Below are positions 28,135 to 36,422 of a DNA stretch of 53,106 nucleotides, in pieces. Made by a program: the position numbers and the translations under genes. The DNA is taken from contig CACYKF010000009.1 of the NCBI GenBank assembly GCA_902774905.1, positions 1 to 53,106 of the forward strand, read 5' to 3'. The stretch's first letter is position 1. Every line of letters starts with the position of its first letter. Below the pieces are notes generated by a model. It had not been told where the DNA came from and ran no database searches. It was given only the letters and a program-made list of their open reading frames with translations. Source of the DNA: an uncultured bacterium. GTDB lineage: Bacteria > Cyanobacteriota > Vampirovibrionia > Gastranaerophilales > Gastranaerophilaceae.

Positions 28135-28866
28135 ATGGGTATGAAAATAGACAAAATAGATAAGATAAATCCTGTTGGAAATCTTGATTTATACAAGGTT
28201 CGTGAGGTTATAATCTCAAGCAAAATTACTACAGACCAAAAAATCAAGTTTATAAAAAAGAATCACTCTGAAATTTCACATCTTGTTGATGAAAAAATTT
28301 CAAGTTCGGATTTTAAGACAATAATGAATAATCGCCCTTTAATATTGTTTAAGCCGTTAAAAAATTCTTATACAAAAGCAGGTGACAAAAAACTTCTTGC
28401 AATAGCACTCGGGATTAAACCGAACGAAGTTGATAATTACATAAAGAATATAAATCTTCAGGTACGCTCCATGCAGGATATAAACACAATGGGGATTTCT
28501 AAAGATAATTATGAAGAAGTTAAAACTTATATATTTCGCCACGGAGAAAAAGAACAGGTTATAAATTTTCTTGACTATGAACTTTCTCACGCAAAAAATA
28601 TTTTGCATGTTTTATACCACACATTAGAATACAATTCGGGCGGAGTTGCAGATTATTTTATACGCCCTATTCACAGACTTGATAATGGTACAATGCTTGG
28701 GATTTATAATGTTGTTGATAAAAATTTAAAAGCCGGTCGTGCATCAGGAAAAATTTCTGATGTTCAGGCACAGGAAACAGCAGAGTGGGCTCTTGCGCGA
28801 ATTTATAAAATCCAAAATAATCAACGGCTTCAAAATGCTATCAAATTAAAAAAAGAACTGGAATAA
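28135..28866 (+). CDS. Unknown protein, paralogue 1 of a 243-residue pair
   Basis: I do not recognise this family. It aligns over its full length with the gene at 30465: shared blocks include NLDLYKVRE versus HLDLYKVRE near residue 16, ALGIKP near 91, NILHVLYHTLEYN versus NILDTLYHTLDYN near 165, HRLDNGTMLGIYNVVDKNLK versus HRRLDNKTMLKVYNVIDKNL near 190, and a similar C-terminus (WALARIYKIQNNQ). It is helical, without signal peptide. The ATG at 28135 or 28141 may be used. The conserved His, Asp and Arg positions could mark an enzyme, but that is not established. Confidence 0.75.
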   Translation: MGMKIDKIDKINPVGNLDLYKVREVIISSKITTDQKIKFIKKNHSEISHLVDEKISSSDFKTIMNNRPLILFKPLKNSYTKAGDKKLLAIALGIKPNEVDNYIKNINLQVRSMQDINTMGISKDNYEEVKTYIFRHGEKEQVINFLDYELSHAKNILHVLYHTLEYNSGGVADYFIRPIHRLDNGTMLGIYNVVDKNLKAGRASGKISDVQAQETAEWALARIYKIQNNQRLQNAIKLKKELE

Positions 28867-28942
28867 TTGTTTAATATTATAATTTTCACGCAAATTTTAT
28901 TTTTACGAATTTTATATATCTGTATATAGAAGGATTAAAGCA

Positions 28943-29815
28943 TTGAAAATTTTAAATATACAAAGTTACACAAACAAATTCACCCCGAAAATATCGTTTT
29001 GTAATAATGATAGCACTCATAAAGAGAGCCTGAATAAAGATGAATTTTATAAAGATAATTTTAATGATACATACAATACCGAATACAAACCTGTAAAATA
29101 TGAAAAAACAACATTAGTAAAAGGCAGACCGCTGATGTTAAAAAGAGAACAAATGTTCAGACCAAGCAAAGATTCATTCAGAGAAAACGAATTATTCTAT
29201 GACGATATAGATTCTATAGATTATGTCTCGAAAAAATATGATAATGATGATATTCCGGTAGACCTAAATCTTTTGATGGCGCCTTTTAGAAGAATTTATA
29301 AAGAATATGCTCCTGACACAGACTTTACTATAGATAATTTTGGGGATTGTTATGAGGTCATATATGAGCCATGGAAAAATGCTCTTGTTAAAAAATCAGA
29401 AAAAGAACAAGAAAAAGATGAAGAAATAATATACGAAGAACTCAGAGCCATAGAAAAAGCAGACTATAAAACAATTAAAGATATATTTAAAAGTTCATCA
29501 ATTTTAAAAAACTGCAGGGAACAGGTTGATTGCGATTTGTGTAATCTTGCGGTAAAAATATTTAGAAATTCAAAAACTTGGGACGATACAGAAAAAGGAA
29601 TTATGGACGAAATTAAAATTCCGATTTACAAAAAAGTTTACGGTGGTATTAGTCCAAAAAAATATGAATATGTTGATAAATGTATTCGTTCCGGATATTC
29701 AAATGAAAGTATTCTGGATTTTTTGCGTGATTTTTATCCCGGATATGTTCTTGATTTAAGTTCAATAATGACAAAAGAAGAAGCGCAGGAACATAATAAA
29801 AATTGTGGGGAGTAA
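28943..29815 (+). CDS. Unknown 290-residue protein with TTG start
   Basis: I cannot assign this protein. It is rich in Asp, Glu, Lys and Tyr, has no signal peptide, and holds a Cys-containing stretch in the middle (ILKNCREQVDCDLCNLAVKI near residue 195). The start is TTG, supported by AGAAGGA 9 nt upstream. The N-terminus MKILNIQSYTNKFTPKISF resembles that of the protein at 14901. It sits between the two 243-residue paralogues. Repeats follow directly after the stop. Confidence 0.65.
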   Translation: MKILNIQSYTNKFTPKISFCNNDSTHKESLNKDEFYKDNFNDTYNTEYKPVKYEKTTLVKGRPLMLKREQMFRPSKDSFRENELFYDDIDSIDYVSKKYDNDDIPVDLNLLMAPFRRIYKEYAPDTDFTIDNFGDCYEVIYEPWKNALVKKSEKEQEKDEEIIYEELRAIEKADYKTIKDIFKSSSILKNCREQVDCDLCNLAVKIFRNSKTWDDTEKGIMDEIKIPIYKKVYGGISPKKYEYVDKCIRSGYSNESILDFLRDFYPGYVLDLSSIMTKEEAQEHNKNCGE

Positions 29816-29947
29816 TAAGTAAGTTGGGCTTTCAGCCCAACTAAATAAATGTTGGGGTAGAAACCCCAACTTACGATTGTCGTGTCGCAAACAATGATTG
29901 CTCACTGCGTAAAGGTCGGGATTACCCTCACCCGTATTTTTTAAATG
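29816..29947. repeat. Composite repeat: two GTTGGG hairpins plus CAAACAATGATTGCTCACT block
   Basis: The hairpins GTTGGGCTTTCAGCCCAAC and GTTGGGGTAGAAACCCCAAC (29823-29872) are arranged as at 366-417. They are followed by CAAACAATGATTGCTCACTG and CGTAAAGGTC, then TACCCTCACCCGT, which recur in inverse orientation at about 46152-46212. Confidence 0.75.
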
Positions 29948-29971
29948 TATTATCTTTTTTAATCAACAGAA

Positions 29972-30256
29972 TTAAATTCTGTTTTTCCAAACTCCGCCTT
30001 TTCTGTCAACAAGTGCATCATAACAAGACCAAATTCTGAAAACACCTGTCAAACCCAAAACTGCATGTGTAACATTTTTTTCATAACCATTATCATTCAC
30101 AGCCTGACCAATTCCCGGCCAAATTAAAAGTGATAATGCCGCTGCACCGACAGAACGACCGCTGACATGACCATTTGTACCATGAGTTCCGGCAAATGCA
30201 GGTGCTGATGCAGATAATATAAATAATGCCATAAATGAAATCAATAACTTTTTCAT
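29972..30256 (-). CDS. Small secreted protein with hydrophobic segments
   Basis: This 94-residue protein begins with a signal peptide (KLLISFMALFILSASAPAFA) and GGAGGGA lies before its ATG, which decides the start over an upstream alternative. The mature part has two weakly hydrophobic stretches (AAALSLLIWPGIGQAV and HAVLGLTGVFRIW) that could be membrane segments, in a TM2-like spacing. Function unknown. Confidence 0.7.
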   Translation of the reverse strand: MKKLLISFMALFILSASAPAFAGTHGTNGHVSGRSVGAAALSLLIWPGIGQAVNDNGYEKNVTHAVLGLTGVFRIWSCYDALVDRKGGVWKNRI

Positions 30257-30283
30257 ATTCCCTCCTCTAAAATTCCCTGACAA

Positions 30284-30429
30284 TTATAATCTAATTTCTA
30301 AAAAATAGCAAATAATAAGGGATAACAAATGTCATTCTGTCTTATTTACGCCAGAGTTGACGAGTTCAGAACTTGGTTACTAAAAAATGTGGCTTAAGCA
30401 TTTTTACAGTTTGCAGTGAAAATAAAATG
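30284..30429. repeat. Intergenic stretch with a TGTCATTCTGTCTTATTTAC repeat
   Basis: TGTCATTCTGTCTTATTTAC at 30330-30349 also occurs at 31423-31442, next to tRNA-Arg. I see no gene here. Confidence 0.6.
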
Positions 30430-30464
30430 TTGATTTATTAAGTCAAAATGTATAGAATACTCAT
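30430..30464 (+). promoter_or_regulatory. Promoter of 243-residue paralogue 2, leaderless arrangement
   Basis: TTGATT (30430-30435), 17 nt, TAGAAT (30453-30458), 6 nt, ATG at 30465. Confidence 0.7.
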
Positions 30465-31196
30465 ATGAATATATCAGTTGGCAGAATAAATTCAATTCAA
30501 TCTGTAGGACACCTTGATTTATATAAGGTTCGTGAAATTATGACTTCTAATAAAATAACACAAACAGAAAAAATAAAGTTTCTGCAGGAAAATCATGATA
30601 AAATCAAAAGTTTGGCAGAGGAAAAGATTTCAGGTACTGAATATGAAAAAATGATAGATGTCAGACCATTAAAACTTCAAAATCCACTAAAAAACATAGG
30701 TATCAAATATGTTGATTGGAAACTTACGGCTCATGCTCTTGGTATAAAACCTCCTGAAGTTAAGGGATATATGGGAGATATTGTTAATAAATTGGCGACA
30801 ATGGAAGATTTAAAAACTTTGGGAATTACCGAAGATGTTTATAAGACAATTAGAACACACGTTTATCGTATGGGTTCAAAAAAACAGGTAATAATCAATC
30901 TTGATTATGAATTGCACCATACAGAAAATATACTGGATACACTTTATCATACTTTAGATTATAACTTCTTGGGAATTGCAAATTATTTTATGTTTCCTCA
31001 TCGCAGACTTGATAATAAGACTATGCTCAAGGTTTATAATGTAATAGATAAAAATTTGAAATCACGTAGTGAATCAGGAAGAATTTCTGAATCCAATGCA
31101 TTAAGCACGGCAGAATGGGCACTTGCAAAGATTTATGAAATTCAAAATAATCAACATTTCCAAAATGTAATAAAACTAAGAAAAGAATTGGGATAA
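30465..31196 (+). CDS. Unknown protein, paralogue 2 of a 243-residue pair
   Basis: This is the same length as the gene at 28135 and similar throughout, roughly half the positions being identical by eye in the best blocks. Variation is concentrated in the middle (residues 95-130). The identical length and promoter layout imply a whole-gene duplication with its control region. A strong terminator follows. Confidence 0.75.
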   Translation: MNISVGRINSIQSVGHLDLYKVREIMTSNKITQTEKIKFLQENHDKIKSLAEEKISGTEYEKMIDVRPLKLQNPLKNIGIKYVDWKLTAHALGIKPPEVKGYMGDIVNKLATMEDLKTLGITEDVYKTIRTHVYRMGSKKQVIINLDYELHHTENILDTLYHTLDYNFLGIANYFMFPHRRLDNKTMLKVYNVIDKNLKSRSESGRISESNALSTAEWALAKIYEIQNNQHFQNVIKLRKELG

Positions 31197-31221
31197 GTTT
31201 TCACACAAAAATAAAAATATT

Positions 31222-31253
31222 AAAAGGGACTAGTATAAACTAGTCCCTTTTAA
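31222..31253 (+). terminator. Terminator of paralogue 2
   Basis: Perfect arms AAAAGGGACTAGT and ACTAGTCCCTTTT with a 4-nt loop, 25 nt after the stop. Confidence 0.85.
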
Positions 31254-31271
31254 TTTACCCTGGATGCGATT
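31253..31271. repeat. 19-bp copy of the tRNA-Arg 3' end (direct repeat, left)
   Basis: The 19 bases ATTTACCCTGGATGCGATT match exactly those at 31437-31455, which include the 3' end of tRNA-Arg. The two copies bracket 165 bp of GC-richer DNA holding an inverted repeat (GTCTTGCTTTT with AAAGCAAGAC, near 31307-31343). The arrangement looks like a footprint of insertion or tRNA duplication. Confidence 0.7.
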
Positions 31272-31402
31272 TATCACTTCGCTCGCCTTAGATGTGACTA
31301 CGCGTCTTGCTTTTTATGGCAGGTGTGCCAAAAGCAAGACCGCTCCGCACTTGGCTCGCTCGTTCCGAACGCATAGCGGCGTTCTCATCGCTATCTCATT
31401 AC

Positions 31403-31439
31403 AAATAAGACAGAATAACATTTGTCATTCTGTCTTATT

Positions 31440-31440
<1 letters not shown>
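31403..31440 (-). terminator. Hairpin directly after tRNA-Arg
   Basis: Arms AAATAAGACAGAAT and ATTCTGTCTTATTT form a perfect 14-bp stem with a 10-nt loop; on the minus strand it begins at the tRNA 3' end and could stop its transcript. Confidence 0.65.
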
Positions 31441-31513
<73 letters not shown>

Positions 31514-31525
31514 TCAAACTCTTTG

Positions 31526-31541
31526 CATAAACTATATTATC
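31526..31541 (-). promoter_or_regulatory. GATAATATAGTTTATG upstream of tRNA-Arg
   Basis: This 16-mer, read on the minus strand, ends 12 nt before the tRNA and contains TATAGT and GATAAT as -10 candidates. The identical 16-mer is part of both terminal inverted repeats of the element at 45818-46245. Confidence 0.45.
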
Positions 31542-31579
31542 ACGAAAAGATTTTCACGCAAGTAGTTTTAATTATTATA

Positions 31580-31609
31580 AATAACCGCAATATATTTTGC
31601 GGTTATTTT
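31580..31609 (-). terminator. Terminator of the 122-residue gene
   Basis: Arms AAATAACCGCAA and TTGCGGTTATTT lie 9 nt beyond the stop codon at 31618. Confidence 0.7.
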
Positions 31610-31617
31610 ATCTTATA

Positions 31618-31986
31618 TTAATCTTCGTCATCATCATCTTTTTTAATTTTATCAACAACCATTTTTGCCATTTCTTTGGCAATAACTTTTTGGGTATCTT
31701 CAGGGCAGTTTTGCAACATATTCATTGCTGTTCTCAAAGTTGTATCAATATCGTACCATCTGCCTCGACGATTATCATCTAATCCAGAACCGACAGCATT
31801 TATAATATCATCAACCGCCTCAAATTTTTCATCTTCAATGTTATGTTCAATAATAATTTTGATAAGATTTAGCGCAACTCTAATCTGAGTCTGATCATCT
31901 GTTTCTTCCAAAGTTCTGACCGCTTCCGATAAAACAGGGTCTTTGTCATACCAGCGTCTGTGTTGATTTGAATACTCTTCTTTCAT
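31618..31986 (-). CDS. Unknown acidic protein with two internal repeats
   Basis: This 122-residue protein is built of two related halves: HRRWYDKDPVLSEAVRTLEE then IRVALNLIKIIIE, and RGRWYDIDTTLRTAMNMLQN then KVIAKEMAKMVVD. The RWYDxD start of each half is conserved. It ends in a run of Asp, Lys and Glu. No signal or membrane helix. GGAG before 31986 fixes the start; the frame open upstream runs through an intergenic repeat and is spurious. Function unknown. Confidence 0.7.
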   Translation of the reverse strand: MKEEYSNQHRRWYDKDPVLSEAVRTLEETDDQTQIRVALNLIKIIIEHNIEDEKFEAVDDIINAVGSGLDDNRRGRWYDIDTTLRTAMNMLQNCPEDTQKVIAKEMAKMVVDKIKKDDDDED

Positions 31987-32010
31987 AATTCCGTTCTCCT
32001 TTGCTTTCCT

Positions 32011-32081
32011 GTCATGCTGAACTTGTTTCAACATCTATTAATTTAATTAAATTGATAGACCCTGAAATAAATTCAGAGTGA
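32011..32081. repeat. CATGCTGAACTTGTTTCAAC intergenic palindrome
   Basis: TGTCATGCTGAACTTGTTTC faces CCTGAAATAAATTCAGAGTG. It is a member of the widespread bacterial repeat type whose units read TGTCATNCTGAAnTTNTTTC; another unit lies at 49-78. Confidence 0.7.
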
Positions 32082-32083
32082 CA

Positions 32084-32359
32084 TCAACCGTTTTTAAATG
32101 TAACCCCTTTAGTTCCTTTTGGATATTTCCAATCTATACATTTATGTTCACACGCAATTCTGCATGCCCCGCACTCAAGGCAGTTTTCAAAATTGATTAT
32201 CAATTCCTGCTTTTCTTCATTCCACTCATAAACTCCCGCAGGACAAATATATGTGCAGTTTCTTGATACACAATTTTTGCACTTACTTTGGTCAGGGTTC
32301 AAGTGCGACTCATTATCAGGTGTATATTTTAGCGTATATAATTTTTGATCTAAATTCAT
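32084..32359 (-). CDS. fixX: FixX-like ferredoxin
   Basis: This 91-residue protein has two cysteine groups of a FixX/EtfQO-type ferredoxin: CKNCVSRNCTYICP near residue 27 and CLECGACRIACEH near 63. It lies downstream of fixC with an ATGA overlap, and a GGAG sits 9 nt before the ATG. FixX passes electrons with FixC between electron-transfer flavoprotein and a quinone or ferredoxin. No fixA or fixB is in the window. Confidence 0.9.
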   Translation of the reverse strand: MNLDQKLYTLKYTPDNESHLNPDQSKCKNCVSRNCTYICPAGVYEWNEEKQELIINFENCLECGACRIACEHKCIDWKYPKGTKGVTFKNG

Positions 32360-33654
32360 ATCAATATACTCCATACAAGTCTAATCAATGCCCAAATATC
32401 TTTTAATAGTTCGCTAAACTTTCTGTCAGTAAAAATACTTTTTATAAATTTGCGGTAATTCTCCCTTTTAGGTGTACCGTCAACAGTTGTAAACATTTCA
32501 AAGAACGAATTAATTTTCTTTAAATAGTAACACATAAACGCCTTTTTGCGTTCGTGAGCAATAGGCATAAGTTTACGGTAAGTTTTCAAATCTTTCATTA
32601 TAAAAGAATTTTGCAATTTCTTTTCATAATTTTTCAGAGTTTTTCTTGAAAAATCACCTTTTTCAAACGCTTCAACAGCGGTTTCGGCTGCAAGTTTACC
32701 CGAAATCATTGCAAGATTTGTACCTTCCCAATGCAAATTATTTACAAGCATTGCCGCATCTCCAACAACCATTACCCCATTATCACAAAGTTTTGGCACT
32801 TTATTATAACCGCCCTCAGGAATCAGATGCGCACTGTATTCTTTTAAAGTTCCACCCTCAATTAATGGTGCAATTGTCGGGTGCTGCTTTAATTTTTCCA
32901 AAACCTCAAACGGTCTGTAATTATTCTCAACCAAATCGTCTAATGTAACGCCAAGCCCAATTGTTACGGAATCCGCATTTGTGTACATAAAACCCAAGCC
33001 CAAAACTCCGAGCATAGACCCGCCAAAAATTTCACCAATTACACCTTCATCATCTTTGACATTAAATCTTTGGTTAATCGTTTCCTTATCGAGTTTTATA
33101 ACCTCTTTAACGCTTAGAGCAACATCTTTAGTTTCAATTTCTTTTCTTAATTTTAACTGTTTTGCAAGAAGTGAATTAACACCGTCAGCCAAAACGACAA
33201 TATCTGCATAATAGTCTTCAAGTTCGGTTTTTATCCCGACAACTTTTGTGCCGTTTTTAATAAGTTCTCGAACTACCGTTTGTTCAACAAGAATAACCCC
33301 TGCTTCTTTTGCTTTTTGCGCCATCCATCTGTCAAACTTCCCTCTGATAACCGAATAACTCTCATTCCCGTCTTTACGGTAAGCAATAGAAGTTGAATCT
33401 TCTTCGCCTAAAATCATAAAATTATGAGTGATATTACGCCTTTCTAAAGGTGCTTCCTGTTCAAAATTCGGGAAAATTTCTTTGGTCGGTTTTGTATAAA
33501 TTGCACCGCCAAAAACATTTTTACTGCCGGCAAACAGTCCCCGTTCAATTAAGACAACCTCTCTGCCTGCTCTTGCAAGTGTAATAGCACAAGCAATTCC
33601 CGCAGGTCCTGCACCAACGACTATAACATCGGTTTTATTGCTCTTTGTTAACAT
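32356..33654 (-). CDS. fixC: FixC-like flavoprotein oxidoreductase
   Basis: This 432-residue FAD protein begins with the dinucleotide-binding motif DVIVVGAGPAGIACAITLARAG and has the ETF-dehydrogenase pattern in VVGDAAMLVNNLHWEGTNLA near residue 290. It belongs to the FixC/EtfQO family. AGGAG 4 nt before the ATG sets the start at 33654. With FixX it should link an electron-transfer flavoprotein to ferredoxin or quinone; in an anaerobe a bifurcating role is possible but the Etf subunits must be found elsewhere. Confidence 0.92.
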   Translation of the reverse strand: MLTKSNKTDVIVVGAGPAGIACAITLARAGREVVLIERGLFAGSKNVFGGAIYTKPTKEIFPNFEQEAPLERRNITHNFMILGEEDSTSIAYRKDGNESYSVIRGKFDRWMAQKAKEAGVILVEQTVVRELIKNGTKVVGIKTELEDYYADIVVLADGVNSLLAKQLKLRKEIETKDVALSVKEVIKLDKETINQRFNVKDDEGVIGEIFGGSMLGVLGLGFMYTNADSVTIGLGVTLDDLVENNYRPFEVLEKLKQHPTIAPLIEGGTLKEYSAHLIPEGGYNKVPKLCDNGVMVVGDAAMLVNNLHWEGTNLAMISGKLAAETAVEAFEKGDFSRKTLKNYEKKLQNSFIMKDLKTYRKLMPIAHERKKAFMCYYLKKINSFFEMFTTVDGTPKRENYRKFIKSIFTDRKFSELLKDIWALIRLVWSILI

Positions 33655-33674
33655 ATCACTCCTTATTCTTTTCA

Positions 33675-33703
33675 ATTATACAATAAAATGCACTTTGTGT
33701 AAA
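33675..33703 (-). promoter_or_regulatory. Promoter of fixC-fixX
   Basis: On the minus strand TTTACA (33698-33703), 17 nt, TATAAT (33675-33680). The transcript start would fall near 33668, giving a leader of about 14 nt that carries the AGGAG. Confidence 0.7.
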
Positions 33704-33737
33704 TTAGTTAAATTGCACCTAAAAAGGATAATTTATA

Positions 33738-33772
33738 TTGGATATTTTTCAAAAAAATATTATAATAATTAT
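33738..33772 (+). promoter_or_regulatory. Promoter of small secreted gene, leaderless arrangement
   Basis: TTGGAT (33738-33743), 17 nt, TATAAT (33761-33766), 6 nt, ATG at 33773. Confidence 0.7.
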
Positions 33773-34165
33773 ATGAAAAATTTATTTTTAGTATTCATAT
33801 TATTTACGCTGTGCATTATGCCTGTTATGAGCAAGGAATCAGAAGAATGGGAACATATTGCCCCGAATAATTATGTTTATAAAGACGGAATTAACGGTTT
33901 AGAAAATATCTACGGCTATTCATTCTTACTAAAGGCATATAACAAAGGACAATATGAACCCGTAAACGGCAAACAGGTTCATTATACATTAGGGCAATAC
34001 GAGATAAACTGTGCAAAACGAACATACAAAATCGGTGTATTGGATTCTTATGATGAAAATGACAGTTTTATAAACGGAGATTACAACAAATTTGCACAAT
34101 TTCAGCCGGTTGTCGAGGGTACGGCAATTTATGTAATGACAACAAAATTGTGTAAATTCAAATAA
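33773..34165 (+). CDS. Small secreted protein, unknown
   Basis: This 130-residue protein has a signal peptide (NLFLVFILFTLCIMPVMS) and a beta-rich mature part (QVHYTLGQYEINCAKRTYKI, then AIYVMTTKLC). The pattern of a two-Cys secreted beta protein resembles surface-adhesin-like or lipocalin-sized domains, but I cannot assign it. Start chosen by promoter position; the upstream extension is spurious. It is the first of three genes here that look envelope-directed. Confidence 0.7.
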   Translation: MKNLFLVFILFTLCIMPVMSKESEEWEHIAPNNYVYKDGINGLENIYGYSFLLKAYNKGQYEPVNGKQVHYTLGQYEINCAKRTYKIGVLDSYDENDSFINGDYNKFAQFQPVVEGTAIYVMTTKLCKFK

Positions 34166-34166
34166 A

Positions 34167-34991
34167 TTATTTTTTCTTTTTTAATTTACCTGCATGTTCT
34201 GCACGTTCTTTTGTCATGTATTCCATTGCAAGATTTTTGAGTAAATTTATTTTTTCTTCAAACAAACCATTTTTAGGATAATCTTCAAAATCAAAATCTT
34301 TTACCATAAAACCCTTGCTTTTTAAATCTTTCGCAACTGTTCTCTGGTGCTTATATGCTTCAATTTCACTGATAAGGGAGTATCGCATATCCTGAATATA
34401 ATCAATTTTTTGACGAACACTCAAACCTCTTAAAAATTTTTTTGTTTGATTTTTGATTATTTTTAAAGCATCCCTTTTATCCCGTTTTAATTCAACAACC
34501 TCAGGACAGTAGTAATAAGTATCATAAAAATTATCGTATTTTTTCCCTGTTAACCCTTGCTTATTCAAACTCTGCAATCGTGATAAGTATTTTGGGTGAT
34601 AAATATCATCAGCAAAGTGCTGAACTTCATGCACAAATGATGGTATATGGACACTTCTTACGGAAGATGATATTCCTCCCATTCCGATAGAAATTGCTTT
34701 TATATCTCTATTTGTATTAAAAAGGACTTCACAAATTCCCACGCAATTTTGACTATCTTCTTCTGCTAAATTTTGAACAATAATTTTTATATTTTTGTTC
34801 GGTAAAATATCGGTAATTTTTTTCTGCAAATCATTAAAATGCAAAATTGTATAATCATCTTTTAATTCAGAAGATAAATTTTGATATAATTTTTCGGTGA
34901 AAGCATCTGCTTTTGCCTGTCTTTGTGCAAATGAACCTTTTGTGATTTCATAAGGCAACTTTACACTGCTAATTAATTTATTAACTATCAT
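34167..34991 (-). CDS. Putative zincin-type metalloprotease-like protein
   Basis: This 274-residue protein contains HEVQHFADDIYHP near residue 128, which fits the HExxH zinc motif of zincins, preceded by a beta strand (SVHIPSFV) as in active gluzincin folds. The rest is Lys-rich and helical. No signal peptide is evident; the first residues MIVNKLISSVKLPYEITKGS are unlike one. The start is uncertain: TATAAT lies 4 nt before 34991, and ATG 35009 or TTG 35012 are alternatives. The activity and substrate are unknown. It is divergent from the WG-repeat gene. Confidence 0.6.
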   Translation of the reverse strand: MIVNKLISSVKLPYEITKGSFAQRQAKADAFTEKLYQNLSSELKDDYTILHFNDLQKKITDILPNKNIKIIVQNLAEEDSQNCVGICEVLFNTNRDIKAISIGMGGISSSVRSVHIPSFVHEVQHFADDIYHPKYLSRLQSLNKQGLTGKKYDNFYDTYYYCPEVVELKRDKRDALKIIKNQTKKFLRGLSVRQKIDYIQDMRYSLISEIEAYKHQRTVAKDLKSKGFMVKDFDFEDYPKNGLFEEKINLLKNLAMEYMTKERAEHAGKLKKKK

Positions 34992-35022
34992 ATTGATTAT
35001 AAAAATCATCAAAATTTTTTTT

Positions 35023-35036
35023 GCTATAATTAGATT
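35023..35036 (+). promoter_or_regulatory. Extended -10 promoter of WG-repeat gene, leaderless arrangement
   Basis: TGCTATAAT (TATAAT at 35025-35030), 6 nt, ATG at 35037; no Shine-Dalgarno. Confidence 0.65.
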
Positions 35037-35945
35037 ATGAAAAAATTTTTGGTTATTTTTAGTCTTTTATGTCTTTCTTTTATGCCTGCTATTGCAGACA
35101 ATACAATCGACAGGGGTTTTACCAATGATGATGTAATTCTATATCAGGTTAATGAAAAGTGGGGTCTCAAAGACAAAGACGGTTCTGTGTTAACTGATGC
35201 GATTTATAAAAAAATGATTCGTATAGGGTATCATACTTGGCTTGTGCAGGCAAAAAACGAAAAATTCGGACTAACTGACGAAAAGGGAAACATAATAATT
35301 GAACCAAAGTATCGCCACGCAGAAAGAATTTTGGGTAAATATGTAAAATTTGGGGACTCAAATAATTTTGGTTTATATAATGAATACGGACAGATTATTA
35401 TTCCGCACAAATACCAAAAAATTGACCTTCTATTTGGCAGAATGTTTTTGACCTACAAAAAATACAAATACGGAGTAATGAATTTTGAAGGTAAAGTTCT
35501 TTTAGATAATGAATTTGATGATATATATATGCCTTCTCAAAGTGTAATGAGAATTTTATACAAAGGTGATTGGTACGAGATTGAAAAAGCGGATTCAGGA
35601 CAATTACTTCTTCCTGAAAATGCAAGAGAACATATCTATGACAAAGATACCGGAATAAATTTATACAAATTTATTAAAGAAACAGGTGTTGTTTCAGGTT
35701 ATTCCGTATTGACATTGTCTGATTATGTGTTGAAAATAGTATCATCCATTTCGCCTGCACACGAAGAAACAATTGATGAACTTATGCTATCCTATGGTGC
35801 AGACACGATTAATATATACAAAAAATTCAGTTGGGTGCCAAAATATCCTATAACTTATGCCCAAAAATATTATCAGATAATCAGAAATCCGAATACAGGA
35901 CCTTTGACAGATTTTCGAAACGACCTCAAACGCAAAATGAACTAA
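35037..35945 (+). CDS. Secreted WG-repeat protein
   Basis: This 302-residue protein has a signal peptide (MKKFLVIFSLLCLSFMPAIA) and about four WG-type repeats in residues 30-175: KWGLKDKDGSVLTDAIYKKM, KFGLTDEKGNIIIEPKYRHA, NFGLYNEYGQIIIPHKYQKI and KYGVMNFEGKVLLDNEFDDI. The C-terminal 120 residues are helical and non-repetitive. WG-repeat (KWG) proteins are beta-structured and often extracytoplasmic, with no single known role. Confidence 0.85.
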   Translation: MKKFLVIFSLLCLSFMPAIADNTIDRGFTNDDVILYQVNEKWGLKDKDGSVLTDAIYKKMIRIGYHTWLVQAKNEKFGLTDEKGNIIIEPKYRHAERILGKYVKFGDSNNFGLYNEYGQIIIPHKYQKIDLLFGRMFLTYKKYKYGVMNFEGKVLLDNEFDDIYMPSQSVMRILYKGDWYEIEKADSGQLLLPENAREHIYDKDTGINLYKFIKETGVVSGYSVLTLSDYVLKIVSSISPAHEETIDELMLSYGADTINIYKKFSWVPKYPITYAQKYYQIIRNPNTGPLTDFRNDLKRKMN

Positions 35946-36044
35946 TTATATAAACATTTGTTACAAAAAATTTTCATGCTGAAATCTTGTTTTTTTAATT
36001 GTTTTTATATATTTGAATATAAAAACACCCAAGGAGAGATAGTG

Positions 36045-36422
36045 ATGGCTGAAGAGATTACATCAATTGAAGAACTGAAAAGAGCCCAGGCAGCAGCACA
36101 ACAACAAGGAACAAGCATTACAAATTATTCGGAATGGGAATCTATTCTGGAAGATTTTGATATTGCAGGAATACAATCAACAGGAACTTACGCAGGAGAT
36201 GTAAAACTTCATAATCAAATTATGGCACAAGTTGAAGACATGATTGCCGAAACTGTTGAAGAACAAAATGCGCAAAAAGTTCAACCTCAGCACGATGAAC
36301 TTACAAAAACAGACCAAAAAACAGCACAGGATAAAGAACAAGTCGTAAAAGCAAATGTTGTAAATGCCACAAGTTCAACAATTATGGCTGACTATATGAA
36401 ATACTATCATTTACTAAGTTAA
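36045..36422 (+). CDS. Unknown Gln-rich cytoplasmic protein
   Basis: This 125-residue protein is acidic and rich in Gln, Ala and Thr with predicted coiled-coil character at both ends (IEELKRAQAAAQQQ near the start). AAGGAG at 36031-36036 supports the ATG at 36045 rather than the earlier open frame. It has no signal peptide. Its stop overlaps the lepB stop by 4 nt. Function unknown. Confidence 0.65.
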   Translation: MAEEITSIEELKRAQAAAQQQGTSITNYSEWESILEDFDIAGIQSTGTYAGDVKLHNQIMAQVEDMIAETVEEQNAQKVQPQHDELTKTDQKTAQDKEQVVKANVVNATSSTIMADYMKYYHLLS

